DNA of 64,000 nt from an uncultured Lachnospiraceae bacterium. GTDB taxonomy: Bacteria > Bacillota > Clostridia > Lachnospirales > Lachnospiraceae. The notes below the pieces were generated by a model, which was not told the origin of the DNA, searched no databases, and was given only the letters and a program-made list of their open reading frames with translations. Position numbers and translations under genes: made by a program. Location of the stretch: positions 43,842-107,841 of the forward strand of contig CANQYY010000009.1 of assembly GCA_947628225.1 (NCBI GenBank), written 5' to 3'. Positions 36,043 to 45,850 of the stretch are shown one piece after another (the stretch's first letter is position 1; each line of letters begins with the position of its first letter).

Positions 36043-37149
36043 TTGATTTTACAATATAATTTGCAGTTTTTTGCGAAAGAAGGGCAGGGCGGGGAAAAAA
36101 CAGAACCTGCCACCCCCAAAAAACTGGAAAAGGCAAGAGAAGAGGGACAGACAGCCAGAAGCCAGGATTTAAATACAGCGATTTTGCTGCTCGTATTATT
36201 TTTGTGCCTGAGAGTGTTCGGCGGCTATATGGCGGATCGTTTTTTTCAGGTATTTCGTTTCTACTACAATAATATTGCCGACTATTCGTCAGAAGAATTT
36301 AACATAGCCAGGACGATGAATCTTTTTACCTATGGCTTGCAGGAGATTGTGATCATCATTCTTCCGATCATGGGACTTGCCGTGCTGGGAGCCTTTGTCA
36401 TCACAGTCGTTCAGGTAAAATGGAAGGTAACCTTAAAACCGCTTGTGCCGAAACCGTCCAAATTAAATCCTATTAACGGATTTAAAAGACTGTTTTCCAA
36501 GGATAAAATATTTGAACTGGCTAAGGCGGTTGTAAAAATCGGTATTTTATTCTATGTCGTATATATATCCCTTCGGGATGAATGGGGGCTGATCATTAAT
36601 ATATACCAGTTGGATTTATTGTCCGGGCTGGGAGTGATCTTTGATAATATTTTAAATATTTCCTTTAAGATCTGTGCCGTATTTCTTATTCTTGCGCTGG
36701 TGGACTGGTTTTACCAAAAGAGGAAATTCAGAAATGACATGAAGATGACCAAACAGGAAGTAAAGGATGAATATAAAAATACCGAGGGAAATCCCCAGAT
36801 TAAGGGACAGATCCGGAGGAAAATGCAGGAGGCGTCCCGACGCCGCATGATGCAGGAGCTGCCGGAGGCAGATGTTGTAATTACCAACCCGAATCATCTG
36901 GCAGTTGCCTTAAAATATGACAGGGAAAAAGCGGATGCGCCGATTGTGATCGCCAAGGGCGCCGATTATCTGGCAGAAAAAATAAAAGAGGCGGCAAGGC
37001 AGAACCGGATTGAAATAGTAGAAAACAAACCATTGGCGCGAATGCTGTATTTTAACGTGGAAATTGGAAATCAGATACCGCCGGAGCTGTATCAGATGGT
37101 GGCGGAAATTCTTGCCTATGTTTATGGCTTACAGGGAAAGGTAAGCTGA
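36043..37149 (+). CDS. flhB: Flagellar export switch protein FlhB (TTG start, NPNH variant)
   Basis: Export gate protein whose cytoplasmic domain cleaves itself to switch from hook to filament export. Four membrane helices, with KTEPATPKKLEKAREEGQ near the N terminus and the C-terminal FlhBc domain (ADVVITNPNHLAVALKYD). The normally NPTH autocleavage motif reads NPNH here (Asn282-Pro-Asn-His285). The scissile Asn-Pro pair is intact. The start is a TTG at 36043 with GTGGAG 6 bases upstream, giving LILQYNLQFFAKEGQ, the usual N terminus; the frame could extend to a GTG at 36004 inside fliR. 368 aa. Confidence 0.94.
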   Translation: MILQYNLQFFAKEGQGGEKTEPATPKKLEKAREEGQTARSQDLNTAILLLVLFLCLRVFGGYMADRFFQVFRFYYNNIADYSSEEFNIARTMNLFTYGLQEIVIIILPIMGLAVLGAFVITVVQVKWKVTLKPLVPKPSKLNPINGFKRLFSKDKIFELAKAVVKIGILFYVVYISLRDEWGLIINIYQLDLLSGLGVIFDNILNISFKICAVFLILALVDWFYQKRKFRNDMKMTKQEVKDEYKNTEGNPQIKGQIRRKMQEASRRRMMQELPEADVVITNPNHLAVALKYDREKADAPIVIAKGADYLAEKIKEAARQNRIEIVENKPLARMLYFNVEIGNQIPPELYQMVAEILAYVYGLQGKVS

Positions 37150-37182
37150 TGGGATAAAAAATAACGAAAGGAGGAAAGCAGG

Positions 37183-39219
37183 ATGAAACGGACGGATATG
37201 ATACTGGGCGCCTTTATATTGATACCGATTTTATGTCTGATAATTCCTGTTCCCCTCACGTTATTGGATATTTTATTTACCCTGAATATTTCCCTGTCGA
37301 TGATTATTCTGTTTAACGCCCTGTTTTCCAAAGAGCCGTTGGACATGTCGAGCTTTCCTACTTTGCTGCTGCTGACTACGCTGTTCCGTCTGTCGCTGAA
37401 TGTCAGTTCCACAAGAAATATCCTGCTCTATGGGGATGCCGGTAATGTGGTAAATACATTCGGTAACTTTGTAGGCGGCGGTAACCTGATAGTAGGCGCC
37501 GTAGTATTCTTTGTTCTGGTCATCATGCAGCTGTTGGTTATCAACAAAGGTTCCGAGCGTGTATCCGAGGTAACGGCGCGATTTACACTGGATGCCATGC
37601 CCGGTAAACAGATGGCGATAGACGCCGACTTAAATACCGGCGCCATTACGGATGAGGAGGCAAAGGAACGGCGGGAAAAGATTCAGCAGGAATCGGCTTT
37701 TTTTGGCTCCATGGATGGTGCTACAAAGTATGTTAAGGGGGATGCCACAGCCGGTCTTGTCATTACCGTGCTGAACTTTGTAGGGGGAATCGCCATTGGC
37801 GTGCTGATGAATGGAATGGATATGGATACGGCGCTTTCTACCTATTCCATATTGACGATAGGCGACGGTCTGACAAGTCAGATCCCCTCTTTGATGATCT
37901 CTCTTGCCACCGGTGTTTTAGTAACGAAAAGCTCAAAAGAAGCCGATATTGGAAATATACTGCAAAGACAGTTGTTTTCCACCCCGAAGGTGCTATACAT
38001 TGTAGGGATTGCCCTGATCGGACTGGGATTATTTACCCCGTTGAACATCGTTATCTTTTCTGCTTACGGCATTATATTTATCATTACGGCGCGAATGATT
38101 TCCAATGAACTGGAAATGGCGGAAACCGATGAGGCAATATCAGAGGAGGAGGAATCCGCCGAGGAAATCCGGCGGCCCGAAAATGTCAATTCGCTTTTGC
38201 AGGTGGATTCTATCGAGCTGGAATTTGGATACGGGATTATTCCCCTTGCCGATGTCAATCAGGGCGGTGATTTACTGGACCGCGTCGTTATGATCCGAAG
38301 GCAGATTGCCTTGGAACTCGGGTGCGTGGTACCTATGATCCGTCTGAGGGATAATATACAGTTGAATCCGAATCAATATTTGATTAAAATAAAAGGGGTG
38401 CCGGTCAGTGAAGGGGAGATTTTGTTTGACCATTACATGGCGATGAACCCCGGTTATGTGGAAGAGGAAATATCCGGCATACCGACCTTTGAGCCTTCCT
38501 ATCATCTTCCGGCAATCTGGATAACAGAGAGCCAGAGGGAGCGGGCGGAGTCGCTTGGCTATACGGTAGTTGACCCGCCGTCCATTATTGCCACTCATTT
38601 GATGGAAATTATCCGGACGCATCTGGATGAGCTTATGACCAGACAGGATGTCCAGAACCTCATTGATAATGTGAAGGACGATAATACGACCCTGATATCG
38701 GAGCTGGTACCGAAGATACTCAGTGTGGGTGAGATACAGAAAGTGCTGCAGAATCTTCTGGCAGAGGGCATCTCGATACGAGATTTGATAACGATTTTTG
38801 AAACTCTGGCAGATTACGCTTCTACAACACACGATACGGATATTCTGACGGAATATGTCAGACAGAATCTGAAACGGGCAATCTCCAATCAGTATTTTAA
38901 TAATAATGAGCCCACCAGTGTTGTTACCTTAGATCCGGCGGCGGAACAGGAGATTATGAATGCGGTTAAGCAGACGGAACAGGGCTCCTATCTGGCGCTT
39001 GATCCGGATTATACGCAGCGGCTTATGACGGCGTTAAAGGAAGAAATAAACAAGCTGGAGGAGCTTGGCAGGACGCCAATCATAATAACCTCGCCGATTG
39101 TCCGAATGTATTTTAAAAAACTTACGGCAGAACAGTTCAGTAATCTGCATGTTTTATCATATAATGAGATTGATTCCGATGTGGAACTGCAATCAGTTGG
39201 GATGGTGACAGTAGAATGA
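37183..39219 (+). CDS. flhA: Flagellar export gate protein FlhA
   Basis: Large export gate subunit with eight membrane helices and a C-terminal cytoplasmic ring that docks substrates and chaperones. The FHIPEP-type block RFTLDAMPGKQMAIDADLN is clear, preceded by FPTLLLLTTLFRLSLNVSSTR and followed by a cytoplasmic domain ending with EQFSNLHVLSYNEID. 678 aa is standard. AAAGGAGGAAA precedes the ATG. Its stop overlaps the flhF start (ATGA). Confidence 0.96.
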   Translation: MKRTDMILGAFILIPILCLIIPVPLTLLDILFTLNISLSMIILFNALFSKEPLDMSSFPTLLLLTTLFRLSLNVSSTRNILLYGDAGNVVNTFGNFVGGGNLIVGAVVFFVLVIMQLLVINKGSERVSEVTARFTLDAMPGKQMAIDADLNTGAITDEEAKERREKIQQESAFFGSMDGATKYVKGDATAGLVITVLNFVGGIAIGVLMNGMDMDTALSTYSILTIGDGLTSQIPSLMISLATGVLVTKSSKEADIGNILQRQLFSTPKVLYIVGIALIGLGLFTPLNIVIFSAYGIIFIITARMISNELEMAETDEAISEEEESAEEIRRPENVNSLLQVDSIELEFGYGIIPLADVNQGGDLLDRVVMIRRQIALELGCVVPMIRLRDNIQLNPNQYLIKIKGVPVSEGEILFDHYMAMNPGYVEEEISGIPTFEPSYHLPAIWITESQRERAESLGYTVVDPPSIIATHLMEIIRTHLDELMTRQDVQNLIDNVKDDNTTLISELVPKILSVGEIQKVLQNLLAEGISIRDLITIFETLADYASTTHDTDILTEYVRQNLKRAISNQYFNNNEPTSVVTLDPAAEQEIMNAVKQTEQGSYLALDPDYTQRLMTALKEEINKLEELGRTPIIITSPIVRMYFKKLTAEQFSNLHVLSYNEIDSDVELQSVGMVTVE

Positions 39220-40454
39220 TAATTAAAAAATATCTGGCAAAATCGGAAAAGGATGCCATTGAGATGGCAAAACAGGATTTGGGAAACAGCGCCATTGTGA
39301 TGAATATTAAAAAGGTTCATCCAAAAGGACTTGCCAAAATATTTGTGCGCAGCAAGGTAGAAGTGACGGCTGCCTTAGATGAAACTCCTTCCTATGAGGA
39401 AAAGCCCAAACAGGCGGCACCGGTACAAAAGGAGCCTGCCTTTGTTCCTGCGCCGAAGCCTAAACAGGAGGAGCAGAGCCTTCAGGACAGGCTGATGAAG
39501 CTCCAGTCATTTCTGGAAAAACAGATGGAAGAGAAGGCGGCAGAGGATAAAAAACAGGAAGCAGATAAAACACGGACGGAAAAACCGGAAAAAGAAATGA
39601 CGGGCGCCGCGGATAACCGGATAGAAGAGCAGCCGGAAACCGAGGATGAAAAAACGGTAGCCTGCAAGGAATTAATTTACAAACAGCTGATTCAGAATGA
39701 AGTGGAGGAATCGATTGCCCATTCTGTGATGGACGAGGTAAACCGTTCTCTGCCGATGAATGCGGCGCTGGATCAGATTTTAGCCAGCGTGTATCAAAAA
39801 ATCATATTGATGTTAGGACAGCCTTACTTAATTGATACGAAGCCGGCGAAAAGCACCAGGTTTATTTTCTTTCTTGGCTCTACCGGGGTGGGAAAGACAA
39901 CGACGATTGCCAAAATTGCTTCCAGGCTGAAGTTGGAAAAGGAAGCGGAGGTTGCCCTGGTGACAGCGGACACCTACCGGATTGCGGCAGTGGAACAGCT
40001 AAAGACTTATGCCAATATTTTATCTGTGCCGCTGAAGGTTGTATACAATCCGCAGGATTTGGAGAATGCGCTGGAGGAGCTTGCCCGGTATGATATTTGT
40101 CTGATAGACACAGCGGGGTGCTCTCATAAAAACACAGAGCAGATTGAAGACATCAGAAAGTTAATCGAAACGATCCCGGTATCGGAGCGGCAGGTATATC
40201 TGGTGATGAATGCCGGTACCAAATACAGCGATTTGAAGGAAATAGCGTCGGTTTACTCGAAACTGACGGATTTTAGCATTATTTTCACGAAATTGGATGA
40301 AACCTCCTGTGCCGGAGCGATGCTGAATATGCGCGTGGAAACGAAATGCCCCCTTTCTTATGTGACCTGGGGACAAAACGTGCCGGATGATATTGGAGAG
40401 GTAGATGCCCAGCATATTGCCAAGCAGCTTTTAGGAGGCGCGGCAAAGAATTAA
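39216..40454 (+). CDS. flhF: SRP-like GTPase FlhF
   Basis: SRP-family GTPase that sets number and position of flagella, paired with FlhG. A basic/acidic B domain (1-150, Glu/Lys/Gln-rich), an N domain, and a G domain with GSTGVGKT at 221-228, TADTYRIAAVEQLKTYA, and LIDTAGCSHKN. The last motif is normally DTAGR; here the Arg is Cys302. 412 aa. Coupled to flhA by an ATGA overlap. Confidence 0.94.
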   Translation: MIIKKYLAKSEKDAIEMAKQDLGNSAIVMNIKKVHPKGLAKIFVRSKVEVTAALDETPSYEEKPKQAAPVQKEPAFVPAPKPKQEEQSLQDRLMKLQSFLEKQMEEKAAEDKKQEADKTRTEKPEKEMTGAADNRIEEQPETEDEKTVACKELIYKQLIQNEVEESIAHSVMDEVNRSLPMNAALDQILASVYQKIILMLGQPYLIDTKPAKSTRFIFFLGSTGVGKTTTIAKIASRLKLEKEAEVALVTADTYRIAAVEQLKTYANILSVPLKVVYNPQDLENALEELARYDICLIDTAGCSHKNTEQIEDIRKLIETIPVSERQVYLVMNAGTKYSDLKEIASVYSKLTDFSIIFTKLDETSCAGAMLNMRVETKCPLSYVTWGQNVPDDIGEVDAQHIAKQLLGGAAKN

Positions 40455-40481
40455 TTTCCACGGTGGAAAGGATGGTGCAGA

Positions 40482-41366
40482 ATGGACCAGGCAGAAGGAT
40501 TGAGAAATATAATAAAAAAACAGGAAATAGAGCCCAAACAGCAGACAGCCCGCGTCATTACTGTTACATCAGGAAAGGGCGGCGTGGGGAAAACCAGCGT
40601 GTCGGTTAATCTTGCTATCTGCCTTGCCAGACAGGGCAAAAGAGTTGTAGTGCTGGATGCGGACTTTGGACTTGCCAATATTGAGATCATGTTGGGAATC
40701 CGGCCGAAATATAATCTGGCGGATTTGATGTTCCGGGGAAAAAGCATTCAGGATACGATTACTTATGGACCGGAAGGGATTGGGTTCATATCGGGCGGTT
40801 CCGGTATTAATGAAATGGCGAATCTGACCAGGGAGCAGGTATTTCATCTGATTCAGAAGATGAATGAATTGGACCGGATGGCGGATGTCATTATTGTAGA
40901 TACCGGCGCGGGAATCGGAGATTCCGTTCTGGAGTTTGTGGCAGCCAGTACGGAAGTATTACTGGTGGCGACGCCGGAGCCCACTTCTATTACAGACGCC
41001 TATGCTCTTTTGAAATCCCTAAACCGCAGTTCCTCTTACAAGCCGGGCAAGACGGTCGTAAAGATGATTGCCAATCAGGTGAGAAACGATGGGGAGGCGG
41101 ACGAACTGTTTGAAAAGATCGGTATTGTCGTGAATAAATTTTTAAATATCGACATTGAATATTTAGGGGCAATACCCTACGACCATAATATGCAAAAGGC
41201 TGTTATGCGTCAGGAACCGCTGAGTATGACGACGCCGAATTCCGCTGCGGCGAGATCGGTAAAAAGGATTGCAGACATATTGGAAAACAAAGAAATAGAA
41301 GAGGAGAGAGGCTATGGCATCATGCAGTTTTTCTCCCGGGTAATACGGATGAAATTTAACCATTAA
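40482..41366 (+). CDS. flhG: MinD-like ATPase FlhG (FleN/YlxH)
   Basis: ParA/MinD-type ATPase that stimulates FlhF and limits flagellar number; in Bacillus it also helps C-ring assembly. Deviant Walker A GKGGVGKT at 31-38, VVVLDADFGLANIEIMLG, and VIIVDTGAGIGDSVLEF. A short N-terminal extension (QAEGLRNIIKKQE) matches the FlhF-activating motif of the family. 294 aa. Follows flhF by 27 bases. Confidence 0.95.
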   Translation: MDQAEGLRNIIKKQEIEPKQQTARVITVTSGKGGVGKTSVSVNLAICLARQGKRVVVLDADFGLANIEIMLGIRPKYNLADLMFRGKSIQDTITYGPEGIGFISGGSGINEMANLTREQVFHLIQKMNELDRMADVIIVDTGAGIGDSVLEFVAASTEVLLVATPEPTSITDAYALLKSLNRSSSYKPGKTVVKMIANQVRNDGEADELFEKIGIVVNKFLNIDIEYLGAIPYDHNMQKAVMRQEPLSMTTPNSAAARSVKRIADILENKEIEEERGYGIMQFFSRVIRMKFNH

Positions 41367-41418
41367 AACGAAAAAGAGGCAGAGGAAAAGCAGAACGGAC
41401 GGAAAGGAGCGGAGCAGG

Positions 41419-42174
41419 TTGAAAAACATGAAATTTGAAATAGGGGACAGAATTGAACTCAGCCATGTAAAAAGCGCAACAGGCTTAGCATTAGAAACAA
41501 ATAAATTTGGCAGCCAGTTATTAGATTTTGACGGGATCCGTACGGCTAAAATTTCCATGCCGATTTTTGAAAACCGCATTGTTCCGCTTGGAATCGGAGA
41601 TGAATATCAGGCTTGCTTTTTTACGAATTCAGGATTGTATCAGTGTCGGATAAGAATCCAGAAACGGTATACGGAAAATAAAATCCATGTAATGGATATC
41701 CATATCCTCACAGAGTTAAAAAAATTCCAACGGCGCAAGTTTTACCGTCTGGATTGTATGTTCCCGGTTAAATACCGTCTTATAACGGATGTGGAAAATG
41801 TGTTGAGGGAACGGCTGTTAGCGAACAATTTTGATTCGCCGGAAGAAAAGGAAAACTGCGTCCGCGCCATAAACGATTTGCCAAAGAATTGGATGGACGG
41901 AACAATATCGGATTTAAGCGGCGGCGGCATGCGGTTTCACAGCCGGGAGGATATGCCGCAGGATACTATACTGGAAGTAATGCTGCCACTTTCCTTTCAA
42001 AGCGGCATTGTGCCCATCCGTTCGGTGCTGAAAGTGATTGCCTGTGTTTATTTTGCCGGGAGCAGAATCGCCTATGAGGTTCGGGGGGAATTTAAAAACA
42101 TGAAAAACTCGGAGAGGGAAACCATTGTAAAATATGTGTTCGAGGAGCAGCGGAGGCGAATGCGAAAGGAGTAA
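41419..42174 (+). CDS. PilZ-domain c-di-GMP receptor, YcgR/YpfA-like flagellar brake
   Basis: YcgR-like protein: an N-terminal YcgR beta-barrel domain (1-95) and a C-terminal PilZ domain with the c-di-GMP ligand motifs FQRRKFYR (RxxxR) and DLSGGGMRF (D/NxSxxG). The Bacillus homologue YpfA/MotI slows the motor by binding MotA when c-di-GMP is high; that role is inferred. Starts at a TTG (41419) after AAGGAG, with an alternative ATG nine bases downstream (41428) that has GGAGCAGG upstream. An insert rich in Asn/Glu lies between the two PilZ motifs. Position between flhG and cheB ties second-messenger braking to motility genes. Confidence 0.85.
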   Translation: MKNMKFEIGDRIELSHVKSATGLALETNKFGSQLLDFDGIRTAKISMPIFENRIVPLGIGDEYQACFFTNSGLYQCRIRIQKRYTENKIHVMDIHILTELKKFQRRKFYRLDCMFPVKYRLITDVENVLRERLLANNFDSPEEKENCVRAINDLPKNWMDGTISDLSGGGMRFHSREDMPQDTILEVMLPLSFQSGIVPIRSVLKVIACVYFAGSRIAYEVRGEFKNMKNSERETIVKYVFEEQRRRMRKE

Positions 42175-42181
42175 CAGCTCG

Positions 42182-43261
42182 ATGCAGAAAAAAGTTTTGG
42201 TAATTGATGACTCTGCACTTATGAGAAGGGTCATATCTGATATAATAAGCAAAGATGAACAGTTTACAGTTGCTGGTGTTGCCCAAAATGGTGATGAAGC
42301 AATGGATTTGATTCATCAGAAAAAAACATACGACGTTATCATAGTAGACATTAATATGCCGAAAAAGAATGGCGTCCAGTTTCTGATGGAATTGAATCAG
42401 GAGCAGATTTGCATTCCTGCCGTGGTGGTTAGTTCTCTTGCCAGTAAAAGCGCAAAGGAAACGATCCAGGCATTAGAGATCGGTGCGTTTGACTTTATCC
42501 GAAAGCCGGACAGCCCCAGGGAAAGGGAGATTTCCCGTTTCCAAAAGAAACTTTTTAGCTGTCTGTATCTTGCCTGCGCGCTGGGGGAATACGAAAAAGA
42601 ATCGGAAAAAGAATCTGTTCCGGATAATAAGCAGATTGCCTTTTTTAAGGGAAAAGGACAGCGCCGGCTTCCGAGCCGGACAGGGGAGAAACTGGTAGTG
42701 ATTGCTTCCTCAACCGGAGGGCCGAAAGCGCTGCAGTCCGTTATTCCCCGGTTCCCGGAGAATTTTCCCTATCCCATTGTCGTCGTCCAGCATATGCCGG
42801 CAGGATTCACAGCATCCTTAGCAGAGCGTCTGGATGAGATGAGCTGCCTGACTGTGAAGGAGGCGGAGGATGGAGAAGAGTTAAAGAGCGGCTGCGTCTA
42901 CATAGCAAAAGGCGGCAGGCAGTGTGAACTGGTTCAGCAGAAAACAGGCAAGTACCTGATTTCTGAAACGAATAAACCGGCGCGCGGGGGACTGCGTCCG
43001 TGCGCGGATGTTTTTTTCGAGTCGCTTGTTGATACTGCCTTTGATGAAATCATCTGCGGGGTTCTTACCGGGATGGGCAGCGACGCCAGCAAAGGGATTT
43101 CCCGGGTAAAGGGATTCAAAGAGGTAAAGGTGGTAGCGCAGAGTGAATCGACTTGTGTTGTTTACGGAATGCCGCGGGCAGCAAAAATGGCAGGGGTAGT
43201 GGATGACATGGTACCGCTGGAGGAAGTTGCCAGTGCAATGATGAAAAAAATAGGAGTGTGA
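42182..43261 (+). CDS. cheB: Chemotaxis methylesterase/glutaminase CheB
   Basis: Phospho-activated esterase that demethylates chemoreceptors. N-terminal receiver (VLVIDDSALMRRVISDI, phosphoacceptor Asp56 in IIVDINMPKKNG) and C-terminal esterase domain with the catalytic Ser in VIASSTGGPKALQ, His in VVQHMPAGFT and Asp in VLTGMGSDAS. I start at 42182: AAAGGAG in the end of the PilZ gene lies upstream and the receiver begins at once, whereas the frame from 42134 adds 16 unlikely residues. 359 aa. The methyltransferase CheR is not in the window. Confidence 0.95.
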   Translation: MQKKVLVIDDSALMRRVISDIISKDEQFTVAGVAQNGDEAMDLIHQKKTYDVIIVDINMPKKNGVQFLMELNQEQICIPAVVVSSLASKSAKETIQALEIGAFDFIRKPDSPREREISRFQKKLFSCLYLACALGEYEKESEKESVPDNKQIAFFKGKGQRRLPSRTGEKLVVIASSTGGPKALQSVIPRFPENFPYPIVVVQHMPAGFTASLAERLDEMSCLTVKEAEDGEELKSGCVYIAKGGRQCELVQQKTGKYLISETNKPARGGLRPCADVFFESLVDTAFDEIICGVLTGMGSDASKGISRVKGFKEVKVVAQSESTCVVYGMPRAAKMAGVVDDMVPLEEVASAMMKKIGV

Positions 43262-43265
43262 AAAA

Positions 43266-45371
43266 ATGGATACGAGTCAATATTTAGATTTATTCATTGA
43301 TGAAACAAAGGAACATTTACAGACACTAAACGAACATGTCCTGGTATTGGAAAAGGAGCCGGAAAATGCCGATACGATTAATGAAATATTCCGCGCCGCG
43401 CATACGCTGAAGGGAATGTCGGGAACGATGGGCTTTACCCGTATGCAGCGGTTGACGCATGATTTGGAAAATGTGTTTTCTGAAATCCGGAATGGGAATA
43501 TGAAGGCAAACGCCAAGCTGATTGACGTCCTGTTCCGCGGGCTGGATGCTTTGGAGTCCTATTTAGATGTGATTTCCTCGGAAGGGAATGAAGGAACGGA
43601 GGACAACGAGGATATTATACAGGATTTAAACGCTCTGTTGGAGGAACAGAGCGGCGGTAGCGCAGAAGCCTCTCCCGCATCGCCTGAGGAGGCGGAGGAA
43701 AGCGGGCAGACGCCGCAATCCGAAAAGGAAGAATCGGCAGCAGATGATGAAAAGTACAAATTCCGTCAGATTCCGGTTAATGAATATGAAATAAACGCCA
43801 TTCGCACAGCGAAGCAGGAAGGGAAAAATATATACGGGATCACTGTATTTTTACAGGAATCCTGTATCCTGAAATCCGCGAGGGCATTCTTAGTATTTAA
43901 ATCGGTTGAAAATAAAGGGGAGCTGATTAAATCCGTTCCCAGCACAGAAAAAATAGAGGATGAGGAATTTGATTTTGATTTCAGCTGGATATTGGCAACT
44001 ACAGAGTCGGCTGAAAGTATTAAGAAGTTAATCTTAAATGTGTCGGAAATTGCGGAAGTATATATGGATGTATTTGAAATTCCGGAAGAAAAGCCGGAGC
44101 CGGAGAAAAAACAGGCGCAGACACAGACACAGAGAAAAACGATAAAGAAAGAGGAAAAGAAACCGGCAGAAACGGCAGAGGATAAGCCCAAGAAGGCAAA
44201 AGGAAAGATGGGAAGCCGCTCCGTCCGCGTCGATATCGACAAGCTGGATGTGCTGATGAACCTTGTCAGCGAGCTGATTATCGCGAAAAACGGATTGGTT
44301 TCTGTCAGCACAAACGGAGCGGGACAGGGAGAAAATGCACAGTCGTTCCATGAGCAGATTGAATATCTTGAGCGTGTGACGACGAACCTGCATGAATCTG
44401 TTATGAAAGTGCGAATGGTGCCGATTGACAGTGTTGTCAACCGTTTCCCGCGTATGATTCGTGATTTAAACCGCAAGTTGAATAAGAAAATGGAATTGTA
44501 CATGACTGGTGAGGAAACCGAGCTGGACCGTACGGTTATTGATGAAATCGGCGATCCTCTGATGCATTTGCTCCGTAATTCCGCAGACCACGGTCTCGAA
44601 AGTAATGAGGAGCGCGTCCGCTTAGGAAAGCCGGAGATCGGTTCTATTTTTCTCGATGCTTACCAGGATGGTAATAATGTTGTTATTGAAGTTCGGGACG
44701 ACGGCGCCGGCATTGATGTGGAAAAAGTAAAAAGCAAGGCGATAGACCGGGGCGTTATTACCGAAAAGCAGGCGGAAACAATGAGCAGCAAAGACTTTAT
44801 CGACCTGCTGTTCCTTCCAAGCTTCTCTACTGCGGACAAGATTACCGACGTTTCCGGAAGAGGGGTGGGACTGGATGTTGTAAAGACCAAAATTGAAGCT
44901 CTGGGCGGAAGCATCAGCGCCAAATCCGTAGAGGGAGAGGGAAGTACCTTCACTATCCAGCTGCCGCTTACCCTGGCTATTATCCAGGCATTAATGGTAG
45001 AGGTCGGAACGGAGAAATATGCGATTCCTCTTGGCAATATCAATGGAATTGAAGATATTGCAAAAGATGAGATCTGTTTTGTCCAGTCCAAAGAGGTCAT
45101 CCATCTGCGCGGAAGCGTAATTCCGATTCTGCGGCTGCGTGAGATACTGGATATTGCGCCGCCGGAGAAAGAACCGGAGAACTTTATTGTAGTGGTAATG
45201 AAAAAGGGCGATCAGAGAGTCGGCCTGATCATCGACAATCTTTTGGGGCAGCAGGAAACGGTTATTAAATCGCTGGGACGCCATATTACAAATGATAAGC
45301 TGTTTAGCGGCGCGACGATTCTTGGCGATGGCGAAGTAGCGCTGATTCTCGATACAAATTCATTGATCTAG
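43266..45371 (+). CDS. cheA: Chemotaxis histidine kinase CheA
   Basis: Central kinase of chemotaxis. Hpt domain with phosphorylated His46 (FRAAHTLKGMSGTMGF), a P2-like CheY/CheB docking region (about 165-280) flanked by acidic linkers, dimerisation helices (KLDVLMNLVSELIIAKNGL), HATPase (DPLMHLLRNSADHGLE, RDDGAGIDVEKVK, SGRGVGLDVVKT) and a C-terminal CheW-like P5 domain. 701 aa. Sits after cheB with 4 bases between. Confidence 0.96.
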   Translation: MDTSQYLDLFIDETKEHLQTLNEHVLVLEKEPENADTINEIFRAAHTLKGMSGTMGFTRMQRLTHDLENVFSEIRNGNMKANAKLIDVLFRGLDALESYLDVISSEGNEGTEDNEDIIQDLNALLEEQSGGSAEASPASPEEAEESGQTPQSEKEESAADDEKYKFRQIPVNEYEINAIRTAKQEGKNIYGITVFLQESCILKSARAFLVFKSVENKGELIKSVPSTEKIEDEEFDFDFSWILATTESAESIKKLILNVSEIAEVYMDVFEIPEEKPEPEKKQAQTQTQRKTIKKEEKKPAETAEDKPKKAKGKMGSRSVRVDIDKLDVLMNLVSELIIAKNGLVSVSTNGAGQGENAQSFHEQIEYLERVTTNLHESVMKVRMVPIDSVVNRFPRMIRDLNRKLNKKMELYMTGEETELDRTVIDEIGDPLMHLLRNSADHGLESNEERVRLGKPEIGSIFLDAYQDGNNVVIEVRDDGAGIDVEKVKSKAIDRGVITEKQAETMSSKDFIDLLFLPSFSTADKITDVSGRGVGLDVVKTKIEALGGSISAKSVEGEGSTFTIQLPLTLAIIQALMVEVGTEKYAIPLGNINGIEDIAKDEICFVQSKEVIHLRGSVIPILRLREILDIAPPEKEPENFIVVVMKKGDQRVGLIIDNLLGQQETVIKSLGRHITNDKLFSGATILGDGEVALILDTNSLI

Positions 45372-45382
45372 GGGGTGCCAAA

Positions 45383-45850
45383 ATGGATGAAATGTTAAAT
45401 GAAATGGAAGCAGTAGAGGAAATACAATACATTGTTGTAAAATTGGGAGATGAGCAGTACGGCATTGACATCAGCAACGTAGACAATATTGTTCGTATGC
45501 AGCGGATTACCAGAGTGCCGAAATCCCAGCCATATTATGTCGGAGTCATCAATCTGCGCGGTGAAGTGGTGCCGATTATGAGTTTGAGGAAACGCTTTGA
45601 CCTGGAGATCGATGTATACAAGGCGGCAACCCGTATTATCATTATAAGGTTAGAAGACCAGTCTTTGATTGGCTTTATCGTAGATGAAGTAAAAGAGGTA
45701 GTCAATATTGACCCCCGCACGATAGAAAAGCCGAATTTCAAACTGGATGAAAAAAATGCTTCTTATCTTGCCGGTATCGGCAAAAAGGGAGAGAGCCTGA
45801 TTTCTCTTTTGGATATTAAGGCGGTAGTTGAGGAAAAGAAAGCTGTATGA
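45383..45850 (+). CDS. cheW: Chemotaxis coupling protein CheW
   Basis: Scaffold that links CheA to receptors. SH3-like CheW fold: YIVVKLGDEQYGIDISNVDN, PYYVGVINLRGEVVPIMSL, SLIGFIVDEVKEVVNID. 155 aa. GGGGGTG precedes the ATG. Its stop overlaps the cheD start (ATGA). Confidence 0.95.
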   Translation: MDEMLNEMEAVEEIQYIVVKLGDEQYGIDISNVDNIVRMQRITRVPKSQPYYVGVINLRGEVVPIMSLRKRFDLEIDVYKAATRIIIIRLEDQSLIGFIVDEVKEVVNIDPRTIEKPNFKLDEKNASYLAGIGKKGESLISLLDIKAVVEEKKAV

